Shown here one piece after another: positions 6,579 to 13,196 of a stretch of 14,649 nucleotides of DNA. The translations under genes and the position numbers were made by a program. This DNA is from Clostridiales bacterium (lineage in GTDB: Bacteria; Bacillota; Clostridia; Peptostreptococcales; Anaerovoracaceae), in assembly GCA_012735285.1 (NCBI GenBank), contig JAAYHT010000214.1, positions 1-14,649 of the forward strand, given 5' to 3'. Under the pieces are notes generated by a model that worked only from the letters and a program-made list of their open reading frames with translations, was not told where the DNA came from and ran no database searches. Position 1 is the first letter of the stretch; every line of letters begins with the position of its first letter.

Positions 6579-6607
6579 TTGACATATGTCCATAATAATC
6601 TTATAAT
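6579..6607 (+). promoter_or_regulatory. Perfect consensus sigma-A promoter with palindrome over the -35 box
   Basis: TTGACA (6579-6584), a 17-base spacer and TATAAT (6602-6607) match the consensus exactly. The perfect 10-bp palindrome GACATATGTC (6581-6590) overlaps the -35 box and is a likely repressor site. The promoter drives the two DUF5320 genes. Confidence 0.85.
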
Positions 6608-6648
6608 AGTTTTGAACATAAGCCAATAATGGTTTAGGAGGTGAGGAA

Positions 6649-6879
6649 ATGCCTAGAGGAGATGGAACGGGTCCATTAGGATTAGGACCAATGACGGGCA
6701 GAGGAGCAGGTTATTGTGCTGGATTTAGAGTTTCTAGATTTTTAAATCCTGTAGGATTAAGAAGAGGGTTAGGACTTGGGCTTGGATTAAGAAGAGGCAG
6801 AGCTTTTAGAGGGCCATTTGGTTTTAACAGAATGAACGCAGGCTTTAGACAGAGATTTTTCAATCGTTATTGGTGGTAA
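6649..6879 (+). CDS. Small DUF5320 protein, first of a tandem pair
   Basis: This 76-aa protein begins MPRGDGTGPLGLGPMTGRGA with Cys23 in GYCAG, the conserved N-terminus of DUF5320 proteins, which are small and Gly/Arg-rich and often found beside DUF134, NifX-like or Mrp genes in anaerobes. The rest is a basic Gly/Leu/Arg-rich region ending in YWW. It has no coiled coil, unlike its neighbour. AGGAGG lies 7 bases upstream of ATG. No biochemical role is established for the family. The consensus promoter suggests strong expression. Confidence 0.9.
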   Translation: MPRGDGTGPLGLGPMTGRGAGYCAGFRVSRFLNPVGLRRGLGLGLGLRRGRAFRGPFGFNRMNAGFRQRFFNRYWW

Positions 6880-6909
6880 TACAGAAATTAATAAAAGGGA
6901 GGTGAAGAG

Positions 6910-7218
6910 ATGCCAAGAGGAGATGGAACAGGTCCCTTTGGATTAGGTCCAATGACTGGAAGGGGAGCAGGTTATTGTGCTGGATATGGAGTTCCGGGAT
7001 ATGCAAATCCCATAGGATTTAGGAGAGGTTTTGGAAGGGGTTTTGGTAGAGGATTAGGTAGAAATCCATATTGGGGTGGATATTATACACCATATGATGA
7101 CATACCTTATGAGCCTGTTGATGAAAAGAAGTTATTAAAAAGGCAGGCAGAAATACTAGAAGACCAGCTTGAGCTAATAAAAAAGCGTTTATCGAGCATT
7201 GAAGAAGAAGACGAATAA
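6910..7218 (+). CDS. Small DUF5320 protein with C-terminal coiled coil, second of the pair
   Basis: This 102-aa protein shares the N-terminal MPRGDGTGPFGLGPMTGRGA and GYCAG (Cys23) with the gene just upstream, clearly a tandem duplication. A Gly/Arg/Phe repeat region (about 37-51) follows, then a Tyr/Pro-rich stretch, then a heptad-like coiled coil over about residues 71-100 (LLKRQAEILEDQLELIKKRL). The full-length family normally carries this tail, so the upstream copy looks truncated or divergent. GGGAGG lies 8 bases upstream, and the pair is probably one transcript ending at 7235-7267. Function unknown. Confidence 0.92.
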   Translation: MPRGDGTGPFGLGPMTGRGAGYCAGYGVPGYANPIGFRRGFGRGFGRGLGRNPYWGGYYTPYDDIPYEPVDEKKLLKRQAEILEDQLELIKKRLSSIEEEDE

Positions 7219-7234
7219 ACTCACACACCTAACG

Positions 7235-7267
7235 GCAAAAGAGGGTAGTACCACTACCTTCTTTTGC
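7235..7267. terminator. Bidirectional intrinsic terminator between convergent genes
   Basis: GCAAAAGAGGGTAGT (7235-7249) and ACTACCTTCTTTTGC (7253-7267) pair over 15 bp (one G-T) around a 3-base loop, with a T-rich arm in either direction. It ends the DUF5320 transcript and also the opposite DUF454 gene. Confidence 0.9.
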
Positions 7268-7276
7268 TATGCTAAA

Positions 7277-7648
7277 CTATTTATTATTATTAGGTTTAGC
7301 CATCATTAGGATATGGGTTGTAACAGCAATACCCACGACTAAAAGAAGGGCTAGGATCCAGGGAGTCTTAATTATAACCATTGAAATTATCAGCATTCCC
7401 CACAACCATGCTAAGCTAATCCATACCGTTCTTTTAGTAAGGCCGGTTCTTTTTTCGTAATTTACTATATGTTCTCTAAAGAATGGAATCTTCATTATTT
7501 GTGCCTTTATCCTTGGAGTTGATGAAAAACAAGCAACAGAAAGCAGCACAAAAGGAGTAGTTGGCCATATTGGCAAAACCAGCCCTATTGCTCCTAATCC
7601 AAGGAATATGAAGCCTAATCCTGTTAACACAATTACTTTAAGTCGCAA
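7277..7648 (-). CDS. DUF454 (YbaN-type) inner membrane protein
   Basis: This 123-aa membrane protein matches DUF454/YbaN. The first helix, TGLGFIFLGLGAIGLVLPIWPTTPF (about 9-33, read as one helix and turn), carries the conserved GxGxxGxxLPxxPTTPF signature. RIKAQIMKIPFFREHIVNYEKRTGL (about 46-70) is the amphipathic middle, and two helices close the protein (about 74-92, 96-116). The start appears to be TTG at 7648-7646, because no ATG or GTG lies in frame upstream and GGTGAT precedes it at a usable distance. Family function is unknown. Confidence 0.88.
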   Translation of the reverse strand: MRLKVIVLTGLGFIFLGLGAIGLVLPIWPTTPFVLLSVACFSSTPRIKAQIMKIPFFREHIVNYEKRTGLTKRTVWISLAWLWGMLIISMVIIKTPWILALLLVVGIAVTTHILMMAKPNNNK

Positions 7649-7676
7649 TTGATCACCATTTTGTTTAGTTTTTCTA

Positions 7677-7692
7677 TATATGTTAACATATA
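7677..7692. repeat. 16-bp perfect palindrome in the divergent promoter region
   Basis: TATATGTTAACATATA is a perfect palindrome between the DUF454 gene (minus strand) and the transglutaminase-like gene. It ends 9 bases before a TATAAT (7702-7707) and covers the -35 position, so it is a candidate operator. No convincing -35 box of its own accompanies the TATAAT. Confidence 0.45.
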
Positions 7693-7726
7693 ATTTAATG
7701 TTATAATAGTCAGGGTGATGCAGAAG

Positions 7727-8803
7727 ATGAAAAAGTTTTTAGTAGCTTTAATTCTTCTTTGTTTTTTTGCTGTAGCTGGGTTTATTGGCGGCTACACTCT
7801 GATGGGAGATAAGTTAATAGAAAAAAGCTTTGATGTCCTTGATACTGCAAAGATTGTACAAGATGACAGTGAACTTGGTGAATTTAATTTAAGAGAACTG
7901 GCAGAGTGGGAATTCCGCTGGAACTACGGTGGAAAGAAGTGGTCCTTTAAGATAGAGATTCCCGTAGACATATATGAATACTATTCAAATCTCGAGCGTT
8001 TTTCACCGGATAACTACAATGCTTTTTCGATATATGCAACAGAACCGGGTCAGAAGGAATATATTAAAATACTTGCTGACAAATTAATGGAAGCAACCCA
8101 AGAAGAAGGATATGATCTCAAACGTACGGTGGAATTTGTACTGGCTTTTGTCCAAAGCATAGAGTATGCAACAGATATGGATTCTAAGGGTACTATCCAG
8201 CATGCAAGATACCCCATAGAAACCTTAATGGATAAAAAAGGGGACTGCGAGGACAAGAGCACCTTATCAGCTGCCTTATTAAAGGAGATGGGTATAGGTG
8301 TTGTATTGATTCTCTTACCTGGGGAACCGGGACATATGGCTATAGGAGTTAAAGGAGAAGGTCTGCCAGGTACATATTATAACTTCCAAGGCGATAGATA
8401 TTATTACGCAGAGACTACTGATACGGGATGGAGAATAGGTGAAATACCAAGGGATTATAGGGGTAGGGAAGCGGTAATTGTAGACTTGGTGCCACGTCCT
8501 GCCCTGGTTCACGAAAGCGTATCGAAGATCTCCGATAACGGCAGGGTAGAAGTAGAAGTTAGGGTGAAGAATATAGGTACGGCCACTGCAAACTCAACCC
8601 AGGTGTATGCTTGCTTGGATGCTGGAGATGAAAAAGTATTTGACCAAAAAACATCTAAGAGCCTTAATATTTCTCCTAAATCTAAGGGGGTATATAAAAT
8701 CAACTTAAAAGCACCCTTAGGGCAGGATACTAGAATCAAGGTAAAAGTTATTTGTGATGGGTACTTAGTTGAGGAAAGTGCTACTGAATGGTTCAAGATT
8801 TAA
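7727..8803 (+). CDS. Secreted or anchored transglutaminase-like protein with CARDB-like domain
   Basis: Residues 1-24 form a hydrophobic signal or anchor after MKK. The central domain (about 105-240) has the papain-like transglutaminase core: Cys174 in KKGDCEDKSTLSAALLKEMG, His203 in EPGHMAIGV and the acidic Glu229 in YYYAETTDTGW, the likely triad. The C-terminal part (about 262-350) is a beta-rich CARDB/Ig-like domain containing VEVEVRVKNIGTATANST. Such proteins are thought to act on cell-surface proteins as cross-linkers or peptidases, but the substrate is not inferable. Starts at 7715 (GTG) and 7718 (ATG) are possible. I chose ATG 7727 because AGGGTGA lies 8 bases upstream and a TATAAT at 7702-7707 would put the transcript start about 7714. 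Length 358 aa from there. Confidence 0.8.
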   Translation: MKKFLVALILLCFFAVAGFIGGYTLMGDKLIEKSFDVLDTAKIVQDDSELGEFNLRELAEWEFRWNYGGKKWSFKIEIPVDIYEYYSNLERFSPDNYNAFSIYATEPGQKEYIKILADKLMEATQEEGYDLKRTVEFVLAFVQSIEYATDMDSKGTIQHARYPIETLMDKKGDCEDKSTLSAALLKEMGIGVVLILLPGEPGHMAIGVKGEGLPGTYYNFQGDRYYYAETTDTGWRIGEIPRDYRGREAVIVDLVPRPALVHESVSKISDNGRVEVEVRVKNIGTATANSTQVYACLDAGDEKVFDQKTSKSLNISPKSKGVYKINLKAPLGQDTRIKVKVICDGYLVEESATEWFKI

Positions 8804-8888
8804 CTGAGATTGATTGTAAATTTTAATTATATATGTTACTATATTAAAGCTATGCACTTTTAATTATTAATGTTATACAGGTAATAGG

Positions 8889-9377
8889 ATGAACCCTGAT
8901 TTTTTTATGAAAGAGGCCCTTTTAGAAGCAAAAAAGGCTTTCGACAAGGGAGAAGTGCCGGTAGGCGCAGTTATAGTCAAGGACGGCAATATTATTGGAA
9001 GGGGCCACAATCTTACAGAAACCAAAAAAGATCCTACCGCCCATGCCGAGATCTTAGCCATCAAACAAGCGGCAGAATCGGTGGGAGGATGGAGATTGCT
9101 GGATTGTGACCTTTACGTAACGGTTGAACCTTGTGCTATGTGCGCAGGGGCAATTGTTCTTGCAAGGATTAATAGAATCTATATAGGAGCTATGGATCCT
9201 AAAGCAGGGGCATGTGGATCGTTAATGAACATACCCCAGGATGAACGATTAAATCATTATGTTAAAATCCATACAGGCATCCTAGAAAACGATTGCCAAC
9301 AGATCATCAGGGAATTTTTTCAAGCACTAAGGCATAAAAAGAAGAATATACGACAGAGTAACCAGGAGGAAAATTAA
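8889..9377 (+). CDS. tadA: tRNA adenosine(34) deaminase
   Basis: TadA converts A34 to inosine in the anticodon of tRNA-Arg(ACG), so that one tRNA reads several CGN codons. The 162-aa protein has the zinc-deaminase motifs HAEI (His52, Glu54) and PCAMC (Cys82, Cys85) with GEVPVGAVIVKDGNIIGRG (residues 21-39) before them and ARINRIYIGAMDPKAGACGS (about 92-111) after them. Length is normal for the family. The ribosome binding site before ATG is weak (AATAGG). In many Firmicutes tadA is followed by the SRP RNA and dnaX; here the next gene instead begins 3 bases after the stop, in the same operon. Confidence 0.96.
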   Translation: MNPDFFMKEALLEAKKAFDKGEVPVGAVIVKDGNIIGRGHNLTETKKDPTAHAEILAIKQAAESVGGWRLLDCDLYVTVEPCAMCAGAIVLARINRIYIGAMDPKAGACGSLMNIPQDERLNHYVKIHTGILENDCQQIIREFFQALRHKKKNIRQSNQEEN

Positions 9378-9380
9378 ATC

Positions 9381-10241
9381 ATGAAGAGAGTAGGCACTAT
9401 ATTAAGCCTTTTAATTATTATTGTTTTATTAGGTACTACATTTAGTTTCGCATCAGATTTTACCCTCGTTAGTACTTTCCCGGAAGAAGGAAGTAACAAA
9501 GTACATCCTACTAATGTAGTAATAAAACTGGTGTTTTCTGAAAACATTACTAGTGAAGAAGCCCAGGAAGCTAATAAGGACTGTTTCTTAATTACAGATT
9601 CAGATAGAAATGTAATTGATCATACCCCCCTATACAATCCTGAAAAATACCCTAATGAAGTATGGTTGCGGATTAATGACACCCTAGTTCCAGATATGGA
9701 ATATAAATTGGTTATATCCGAAACTGTTAGAAGCTCGGAAGGAAATACCCTGGATGAATCCATAGTACTTAACTTCTCAACCAGAGATACCTCATCATAC
9801 AACAGTGGATACATGATATTGATGATCCTGATGGTTGTAGGTATGATTGCATTCTCGGTTTGGGAGGCCAGGAAGAAGGAAAAGAAGGAAGATATTACTG
9901 AGAAAAAGATAAATCCATATAAAGAAGCAAAGAGAACAGGTAAATCCGTTGAAGAGATTGTAGAAAAAATAGAAAAGGAAAAGGCCAAGGCGGAAAAACG
10001 CAGAGAAAAGGAGATGGTGAGGGAAGAAAAGACCGAGCCAGAAAGAGAAGGAGTCTATAGAGTAAAGGTAAGAAGGCCGATTGCAGATGCCGGAGTTGCG
10101 ACTCCAAAGAGCGTAATTGAGCAGAAGAAGGCTAGGCAGGAAGCCGAGAGAAGAAAAGAAGAAGAAAAGAAAAATGCCAAGAGAAGTCCTCAGCAAAGAA
10201 AGAGCAAGGGCAAGCAGAGGCAGAAGAAAAGGAAAAAATAA
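9381..10241 (+). CDS. Membrane-anchored Ig-like protein with very basic C-terminal tail
   Basis: This 286-aa protein has a signal peptide (residues 1-25, ending SFA-S), then an Ig-like domain of the SbsA/Big_5 type (about 27-135) with STFPEEGSNKVHPTNVVIKL, FSENI and a closing LNFSTRD. A single membrane helix follows at about 142-162 (SGYMILMILMVVGMIAFSVW). The remaining ~125 residues are Lys/Arg/Glu-rich and helical, and would lie in the cytoplasm. The Ig-like part would face outside. AGGAGG lies about 13 bases upstream of ATG 9381, and the gene is 3 bases after tadA, so they share a transcript. I know of no function; a basic cytosolic tail could bind nucleic acid or ribosomes. Confidence 0.75.
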   Translation: MKRVGTILSLLIIIVLLGTTFSFASDFTLVSTFPEEGSNKVHPTNVVIKLVFSENITSEEAQEANKDCFLITDSDRNVIDHTPLYNPEKYPNEVWLRINDTLVPDMEYKLVISETVRSSEGNTLDESIVLNFSTRDTSSYNSGYMILMILMVVGMIAFSVWEARKKEKKEDITEKKINPYKEAKRTGKSVEEIVEKIEKEKAKAEKRREKEMVREEKTEPEREGVYRVKVRRPIADAGVATPKSVIEQKKARQEAERRKEEEKKNAKRSPQQRKSKGKQRQKKRKK

Positions 10242-10314
10242 CTCCATGATATAACCGTATATTGCTCCAAACTCCTGGTTAACATAAAAAGTGAGCATCG
10301 GGAGATCATGGAGT
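10241..10314 (+). ncRNA. Candidate structured leader RNA (nested helices)
   Basis: ACTCCATGAT (10241-10250) and ATCATGGAGT (10305-10314) form a perfect 10-bp closing helix. Inside it TGCTC (10263-10267) pairs with GAGCA (10293-10297), leaving asymmetric internal loops. CTCC in the inner loop could also pair with GGAG at 10301-10304 as a pseudoknot. It starts at the last base of the preceding stop codon and has no T run, so it is not a normal terminator. It fits no riboswitch consensus I know; a fold inside AT-rich spacer DNA remains possible. Confidence 0.4.
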
Positions 10315-10343
10315 ATAAGGGCAAAATATATATTTAATAATAT

Positions 10344-10408
10344 GACTATCCCCTGTATGTTCGTGTCTTCCGATTTGCGGAATGAAGATATGGGAGGTAG
10401 TCTTTTTT
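10344..10408 (+). promoter_or_regulatory. Hairpin hiding the ribosome binding site of the oxidoreductase operon, with T6
   Basis: GACTATC (10344-10350) pairs with GGTAGTC (10396-10402), CCTGTAT (10352-10358) with ATATGGG (10388-10394), TTC with GAA and TTCCG with CGGAA at the tip, giving about 22 pairs with single mismatches. The 3' arm contains the Shine-Dalgarno sequence GGGAGG (10392-10397). The hairpin is followed directly by TTTTTT (10403-10408) and then the ATG at 10409. It could act as an intrinsic terminator for the upstream operon, as an attenuator, or as a translational switch. Confidence 0.65.
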
Positions 10409-11596
10409 ATGCCTTATGCAAGGTACGGACGAAAAGTAATATTACAGGGCAATGAGGCCTGTGCAAAAGCAGCCGTTTATGCAGGCTGCAAATTTTTTGC
10501 AGGCTATCCCATAACACCATCAACCGAGATCGTTGAGCTTATGTGCTCTGAGATGCTGAATTCAGGCGGAACCTTTATTCAAATGGAGGATGAAATAGCT
10601 TCAGCCTGCTCTATTATAGGAGCCCGCTGGGGTGGCAAGAAGGCAATGACTGCCACCTCAGGACCAGGTTTTACCCTGATGCAGGAAGCTATCGGTTTTG
10701 CAGCAGTGACAGAAACTCCCATGGTAATTGTTAATGTTCAAAGGGGAGGACCCTCTACCGGTCAACCTACAAAGTCATCCCAGCAGGATATCTATCAGGC
10801 CAAATATGGAAGCCATGGGGATTATGAGATTATAGCTTTAGCACCTGCATCGGTGCAGGAGATGTATGATTTTACAATCCGGGCCTTTGAACTTTCGGAA
10901 AAATTCAGAACACCTGTAGTCATCCTTGCCGATGAGATAGTAGGGCATATGAGAGAAAAGTTGATAGTCTATAGCGGCGAAAAAAGGATTAGAGCAGGAT
11001 ACCGCCATTACGTGCTGTCCCCTCAAGATGATTTTTTTACTGGCAATAATACTTTGGTCGAGGGACAGCTGCATGACAGCGAGGGCAAGAGAGTAGGGCA
11101 TCTGCCAAATAGGAGCGCCTACTATGTAAACAGCATAAACCGTAAAATTACTAGACATATAGATGAGATAGAGGATATAGAGACCTTCTATATGGCTGAT
11201 GCCGACATAGCCATTATAGCCTACGGCTCAGTCTCAAGACCATCGCTAAAGGCTGTAAAAACTGCAAGAGGTATCAATGTGGAAGCCGAAAGAAGAATGA
11301 GGCTTCTTAATAGAATGATAGGAAGGAAGATAGATAAAAACCCATATAGCCACTTGAATATTGGCTTGATTAAGATAAATACTGTATGGCCCTTTCCCGA
11401 AAAGAGATTAAAGCACCTGGCAGAAAAGTGTAAGTATATTTTTGTCCCAGAGATGAATATAGGAAAATACTTTAGAGAGATCGAAAGATGCCTTAAAGAA
11501 AGTAGAGTTATTTCCCTTCCCAAGCTAGGAGGAGATATTCATACTCCTGATGAGATACTGATGGCTATAGTAAGGGAGGTAGGAAATAGTGAATAG
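10409..11596 (+). CDS. korA: 2-oxoacid:ferredoxin oxidoreductase, alpha subunit (KorA/VorB-like)
   Basis: This subunit works with the beta subunit in CoA-dependent oxidative decarboxylation of a 2-oxoacid and ferredoxin reduction. Landmarks are ILQGNEACAKAAVYAGCKFF (11-30), GYPITPSTE (32-40), the TPP/CoA-side loop TATSGPGFTLMQEAIGFA (81-98), RGGPSTGQPTKSSQ (112-125) and the C-terminal VWPFPEKRLK (326-335). I chose ATG 10409 over the in-frame ATG 10382 because GGGAGG lies 11 bases upstream of the former. From 10409 the protein is 395 aa. A segment rich in Arg and Asn (about 288-316, ending NPYSHLNIGLIK) looks like an insertion relative to typical members. Substrate (2-oxoglutarate or branched-chain 2-oxoacids) cannot be told; the symbol is by analogy. 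Confidence 0.88.
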   Translation: MPYARYGRKVILQGNEACAKAAVYAGCKFFAGYPITPSTEIVELMCSEMLNSGGTFIQMEDEIASACSIIGARWGGKKAMTATSGPGFTLMQEAIGFAAVTETPMVIVNVQRGGPSTGQPTKSSQQDIYQAKYGSHGDYEIIALAPASVQEMYDFTIRAFELSEKFRTPVVILADEIVGHMREKLIVYSGEKRIRAGYRHYVLSPQDDFFTGNNTLVEGQLHDSEGKRVGHLPNRSAYYVNSINRKITRHIDEIEDIETFYMADADIAIIAYGSVSRPSLKAVKTARGINVEAERRMRLLNRMIGRKIDKNPYSHLNIGLIKINTVWPFPEKRLKHLAEKCKYIFVPEMNIGKYFREIERCLKESRVISLPKLGGDIHTPDEILMAIVREVGNSE

Positions 11597-12419
11597 ACTT
11601 ATGGAAAGGTACCTCAGACTTGACTATCTACCCACACTTTTTTGCCCCGGATGCGGCAATGGAATAATCCAATATGCAACAATAGCTGCCATCGATAAGC
11701 TGAGATTAAGAGATGATATTGCCTGTGTGAGCGGAATAGGCTGTTCTTCATGGATTCCTTGCTATTTCAATATGGATGTGATGCATACAATACACGGCAG
11801 GGCCCTAGCCTTTGCTCAAGGATTAAAGCTTGCCCGCCCTGTAAAGAATGTACTTGTTTTTACAGGAGATGGGGACTGTCTTGCAATTGGAGGCAACCAT
11901 CTTTTGCATGCCTGTAAGAGGAATATAAATCTTACGGTAATAATGGTAAACAATCATATATACGGCATGACGGGAGGTCAAAAATCACCAGCAACTCCCC
12001 TGAATTGCAAAACCAAAACTTCATCATGGGGGACCTACGATGAACCCATCCAAGGGGCTGAACTGGCTATTAATCTTGGAGCTACATATGTAGCAAGATG
12101 GACAACGGCACATCCTGTACAACTACAAAAAAGCATTGAGGCAGGTATCAAGCATAGAGGTTTATCCTTTATAGAAGTAATTTCCCAGTGTCCCACCCAG
12201 AGCGGAAAAAGTGTTTATGGAAGTAAGGATCCCGCTTACATTCTCAATTACCTTAAGGAGAATAGCTCTATATACAAAGAAGGAATGGAGCACCTAGAAG
12301 GCAAGATCAAATGCGGGGTACTTTGGCATGATAACGATAGATTGGAATACATTGAGAGGATGAAAGGCAAGATATGGGAGTATGTAGAAACAAAAGCGCT
12401 GGGAGGCTATAAGCAATGA
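11589..12419 (+). CDS. korB: 2-oxoacid:ferredoxin oxidoreductase, beta subunit (TPP-binding)
   Basis: This 276-aa subunit binds thiamine pyrophosphate and a [4Fe-4S] cluster. CPGCGNG (Cys19, Cys22) and IGCSSWIPCYFN (Cys52) supply cluster cysteines, with Cys201 in SQCPTQ likely the fourth. The TPP/magnesium motif is GDGDCLAIGGNHLLHA (93-108) with NNHIYGMTGGQ (121-131). The start is GTG at 11589, 9 bases after GGGAGG (11574-11579), and the gene overlaps the alpha gene by 8 bases. Its end overlaps the ferredoxin gene by 4 bases, so translation is coupled. The complex order alpha-beta-delta-gamma is compatible with KOR and VOR families. Confidence 0.93.
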   Translation: MNRLMERYLRLDYLPTLFCPGCGNGIIQYATIAAIDKLRLRDDIACVSGIGCSSWIPCYFNMDVMHTIHGRALAFAQGLKLARPVKNVLVFTGDGDCLAIGGNHLLHACKRNINLTVIMVNNHIYGMTGGQKSPATPLNCKTKTSSWGTYDEPIQGAELAINLGATYVARWTTAHPVQLQKSIEAGIKHRGLSFIEVISQCPTQSGKSVYGSKDPAYILNYLKENSSIYKEGMEHLEGKIKCGVLWHDNDRLEYIERMKGKIWEYVETKALGGYKQ

Positions 12420-12634
12420 GGATAACAGTAGATAAAAACTACTGCAAGGGTTGTGGTATCTGCCTTTCAATATGCCCAAAATCTGTATATGTTAATTCCG
12501 AACAGAGAAATAGCTTCGGAAACCTTATGCCTGAAGCAAGAAATAGAAAGCGGTGTAACGGATGTGGGCTTTGTGAAAGACTATGTCCGGATGGGGCAAT
12601 AAATGTGGAGGAAGAATATGAGGCTAAATATTAG
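12416..12634 (+). CDS. 2-oxoacid oxidoreductase delta subunit, 8-cysteine ferredoxin
   Basis: This 72-aa ferredoxin-like subunit carries two complete [4Fe-4S] motifs: Cys10, Cys13, Cys16 and Cys20 (CKGCGICLSICP), and Cys47, Cys50, Cys53 and Cys57 (CNGCGLCERLCP). It passes electrons from the beta-subunit cluster to free ferredoxin. The ATG overlaps the TGA of the beta gene (ATGA), and GGAGGCTATAAGC precedes it. Its own last codons overlap the gamma gene start by 17 bases. The tight coupling supports a fixed subunit ratio in one complex. Confidence 0.95.
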   Translation: MRITVDKNYCKGCGICLSICPKSVYVNSEQRNSFGNLMPEARNRKRCNGCGLCERLCPDGAINVEEEYEAKY

Positions 12635-13175
12635 GTTTGCAGGAGCAGGGGGCCAGGGTGTAATACGTTCCTCGATATTATTAGCAAAGGCCTATGGGCT
12701 TGGTGAAGATATGAATGTAACCCAGACCCAAAGCTACGGTCCTGAAGCGAGGGGAGGGGCCTGTAAGGCGGAAGTAGTAGTTTCTGATGAAGATATTGAT
12801 TATATGAAGATTGATGATGTGGATGTGTTTATAGCTTACAATCAGACGGGATATGACAAATATTGCGATGATTTAGAGGAAAAGGACCTGGTTGTTATCA
12901 ACAGTACCCTAGTTGAAACAAATAATTCCAATCACTACAAGGTTCCAGCCACAAAGATAGCTGAAGAGATGGGAAATCCTTTGGCGGTAAATATGGTGAT
13001 GCTAGGAGCTTTGACAAAGCTCCTTCCTAATCTTCGTTACCAAAAAGTTATAGATGTTATAAAAGAAGAATTTGATGATTCCATAGTCAAAGGTAATATA
13101 GAAGCCTTCGATAGGGGCTATAGCTATATGGAGGAGAAAGAGGCTATGAATGGAGAACCGCCTGAATCCCTATAG
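12618..13175 (+). CDS. korC: 2-oxoacid:ferredoxin oxidoreductase, gamma subunit
   Basis: The gamma subunit completes the complex and holds part of the CoA/TPP-side structure. Residues RFAGAGGQGVIRSSILLAKA (6-25) and TQTQSYGPEARGGACKAEVV (35-54) are the diagnostic motifs, followed by DVFIAYNQTGYDKY and the NPLAVNMVMLGAL helix. I chose ATG 12618, because GGAGG lies 7 bases upstream; this gives 185 aa, normal for the family. An ATG at 12603 would lack a good ribosome binding site. The gene ends inside the 3' end of the convergent SCIFF maturase gene, and its terminator begins within its last codons. Confidence 0.93.
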   Translation: MRLNIRFAGAGGQGVIRSSILLAKAYGLGEDMNVTQTQSYGPEARGGACKAEVVVSDEDIDYMKIDDVDVFIAYNQTGYDKYCDDLEEKDLVVINSTLVETNNSNHYKVPATKIAEEMGNPLAVNMVMLGALTKLLPNLRYQKVIDVIKEEFDDSIVKGNIEAFDRGYSYMEEKEAMNGEPPESL

Positions 13176-13196
13176 CGCATTCAAGCCTCTTTTTTT
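13137..13196 (+). terminator. Intrinsic terminator overlapping two convergent gene ends
   Basis: AAAGAGGCT (13137-13145) pairs with AGCCTCTTT (13184-13192) and GAATG (13148-13152) with CATTC (13178-13182), separated by 2- and 1-base bulges and a 25-base loop, followed by TTTT. Its left arm lies in the last codons of the gamma-subunit gene and the stop codon of the opposite SCIFF maturase gene, so both ends share it. Confidence 0.8.

Noticed and set aside
9795..10298. Leu/Phe-rich ORFs on the minus strand
   Set aside because: They are complements of Lys/Glu/Arg-rich codons in the basic tail of the gene at 9381-10241; the apparent membrane character is an artefact.
9378..10343. SRP RNA gene next to tadA
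   Set aside because: In many Firmicutes it follows tadA, but the conserved GGAAGCAGC-type core was not found here.
10241..10408. T-box leader
   Set aside because: No T-box consensus (GGGTGGNACCGCG) is present, and the downstream genes are not aminoacyl-tRNA or amino-acid biosynthesis genes.
10382..10408. Upstream start of the alpha subunit at ATG 10382
   Set aside because: No ribosome binding site precedes it; the nine extra residues are encoded by the hairpin and T run, and family members start close to ATG 10409.
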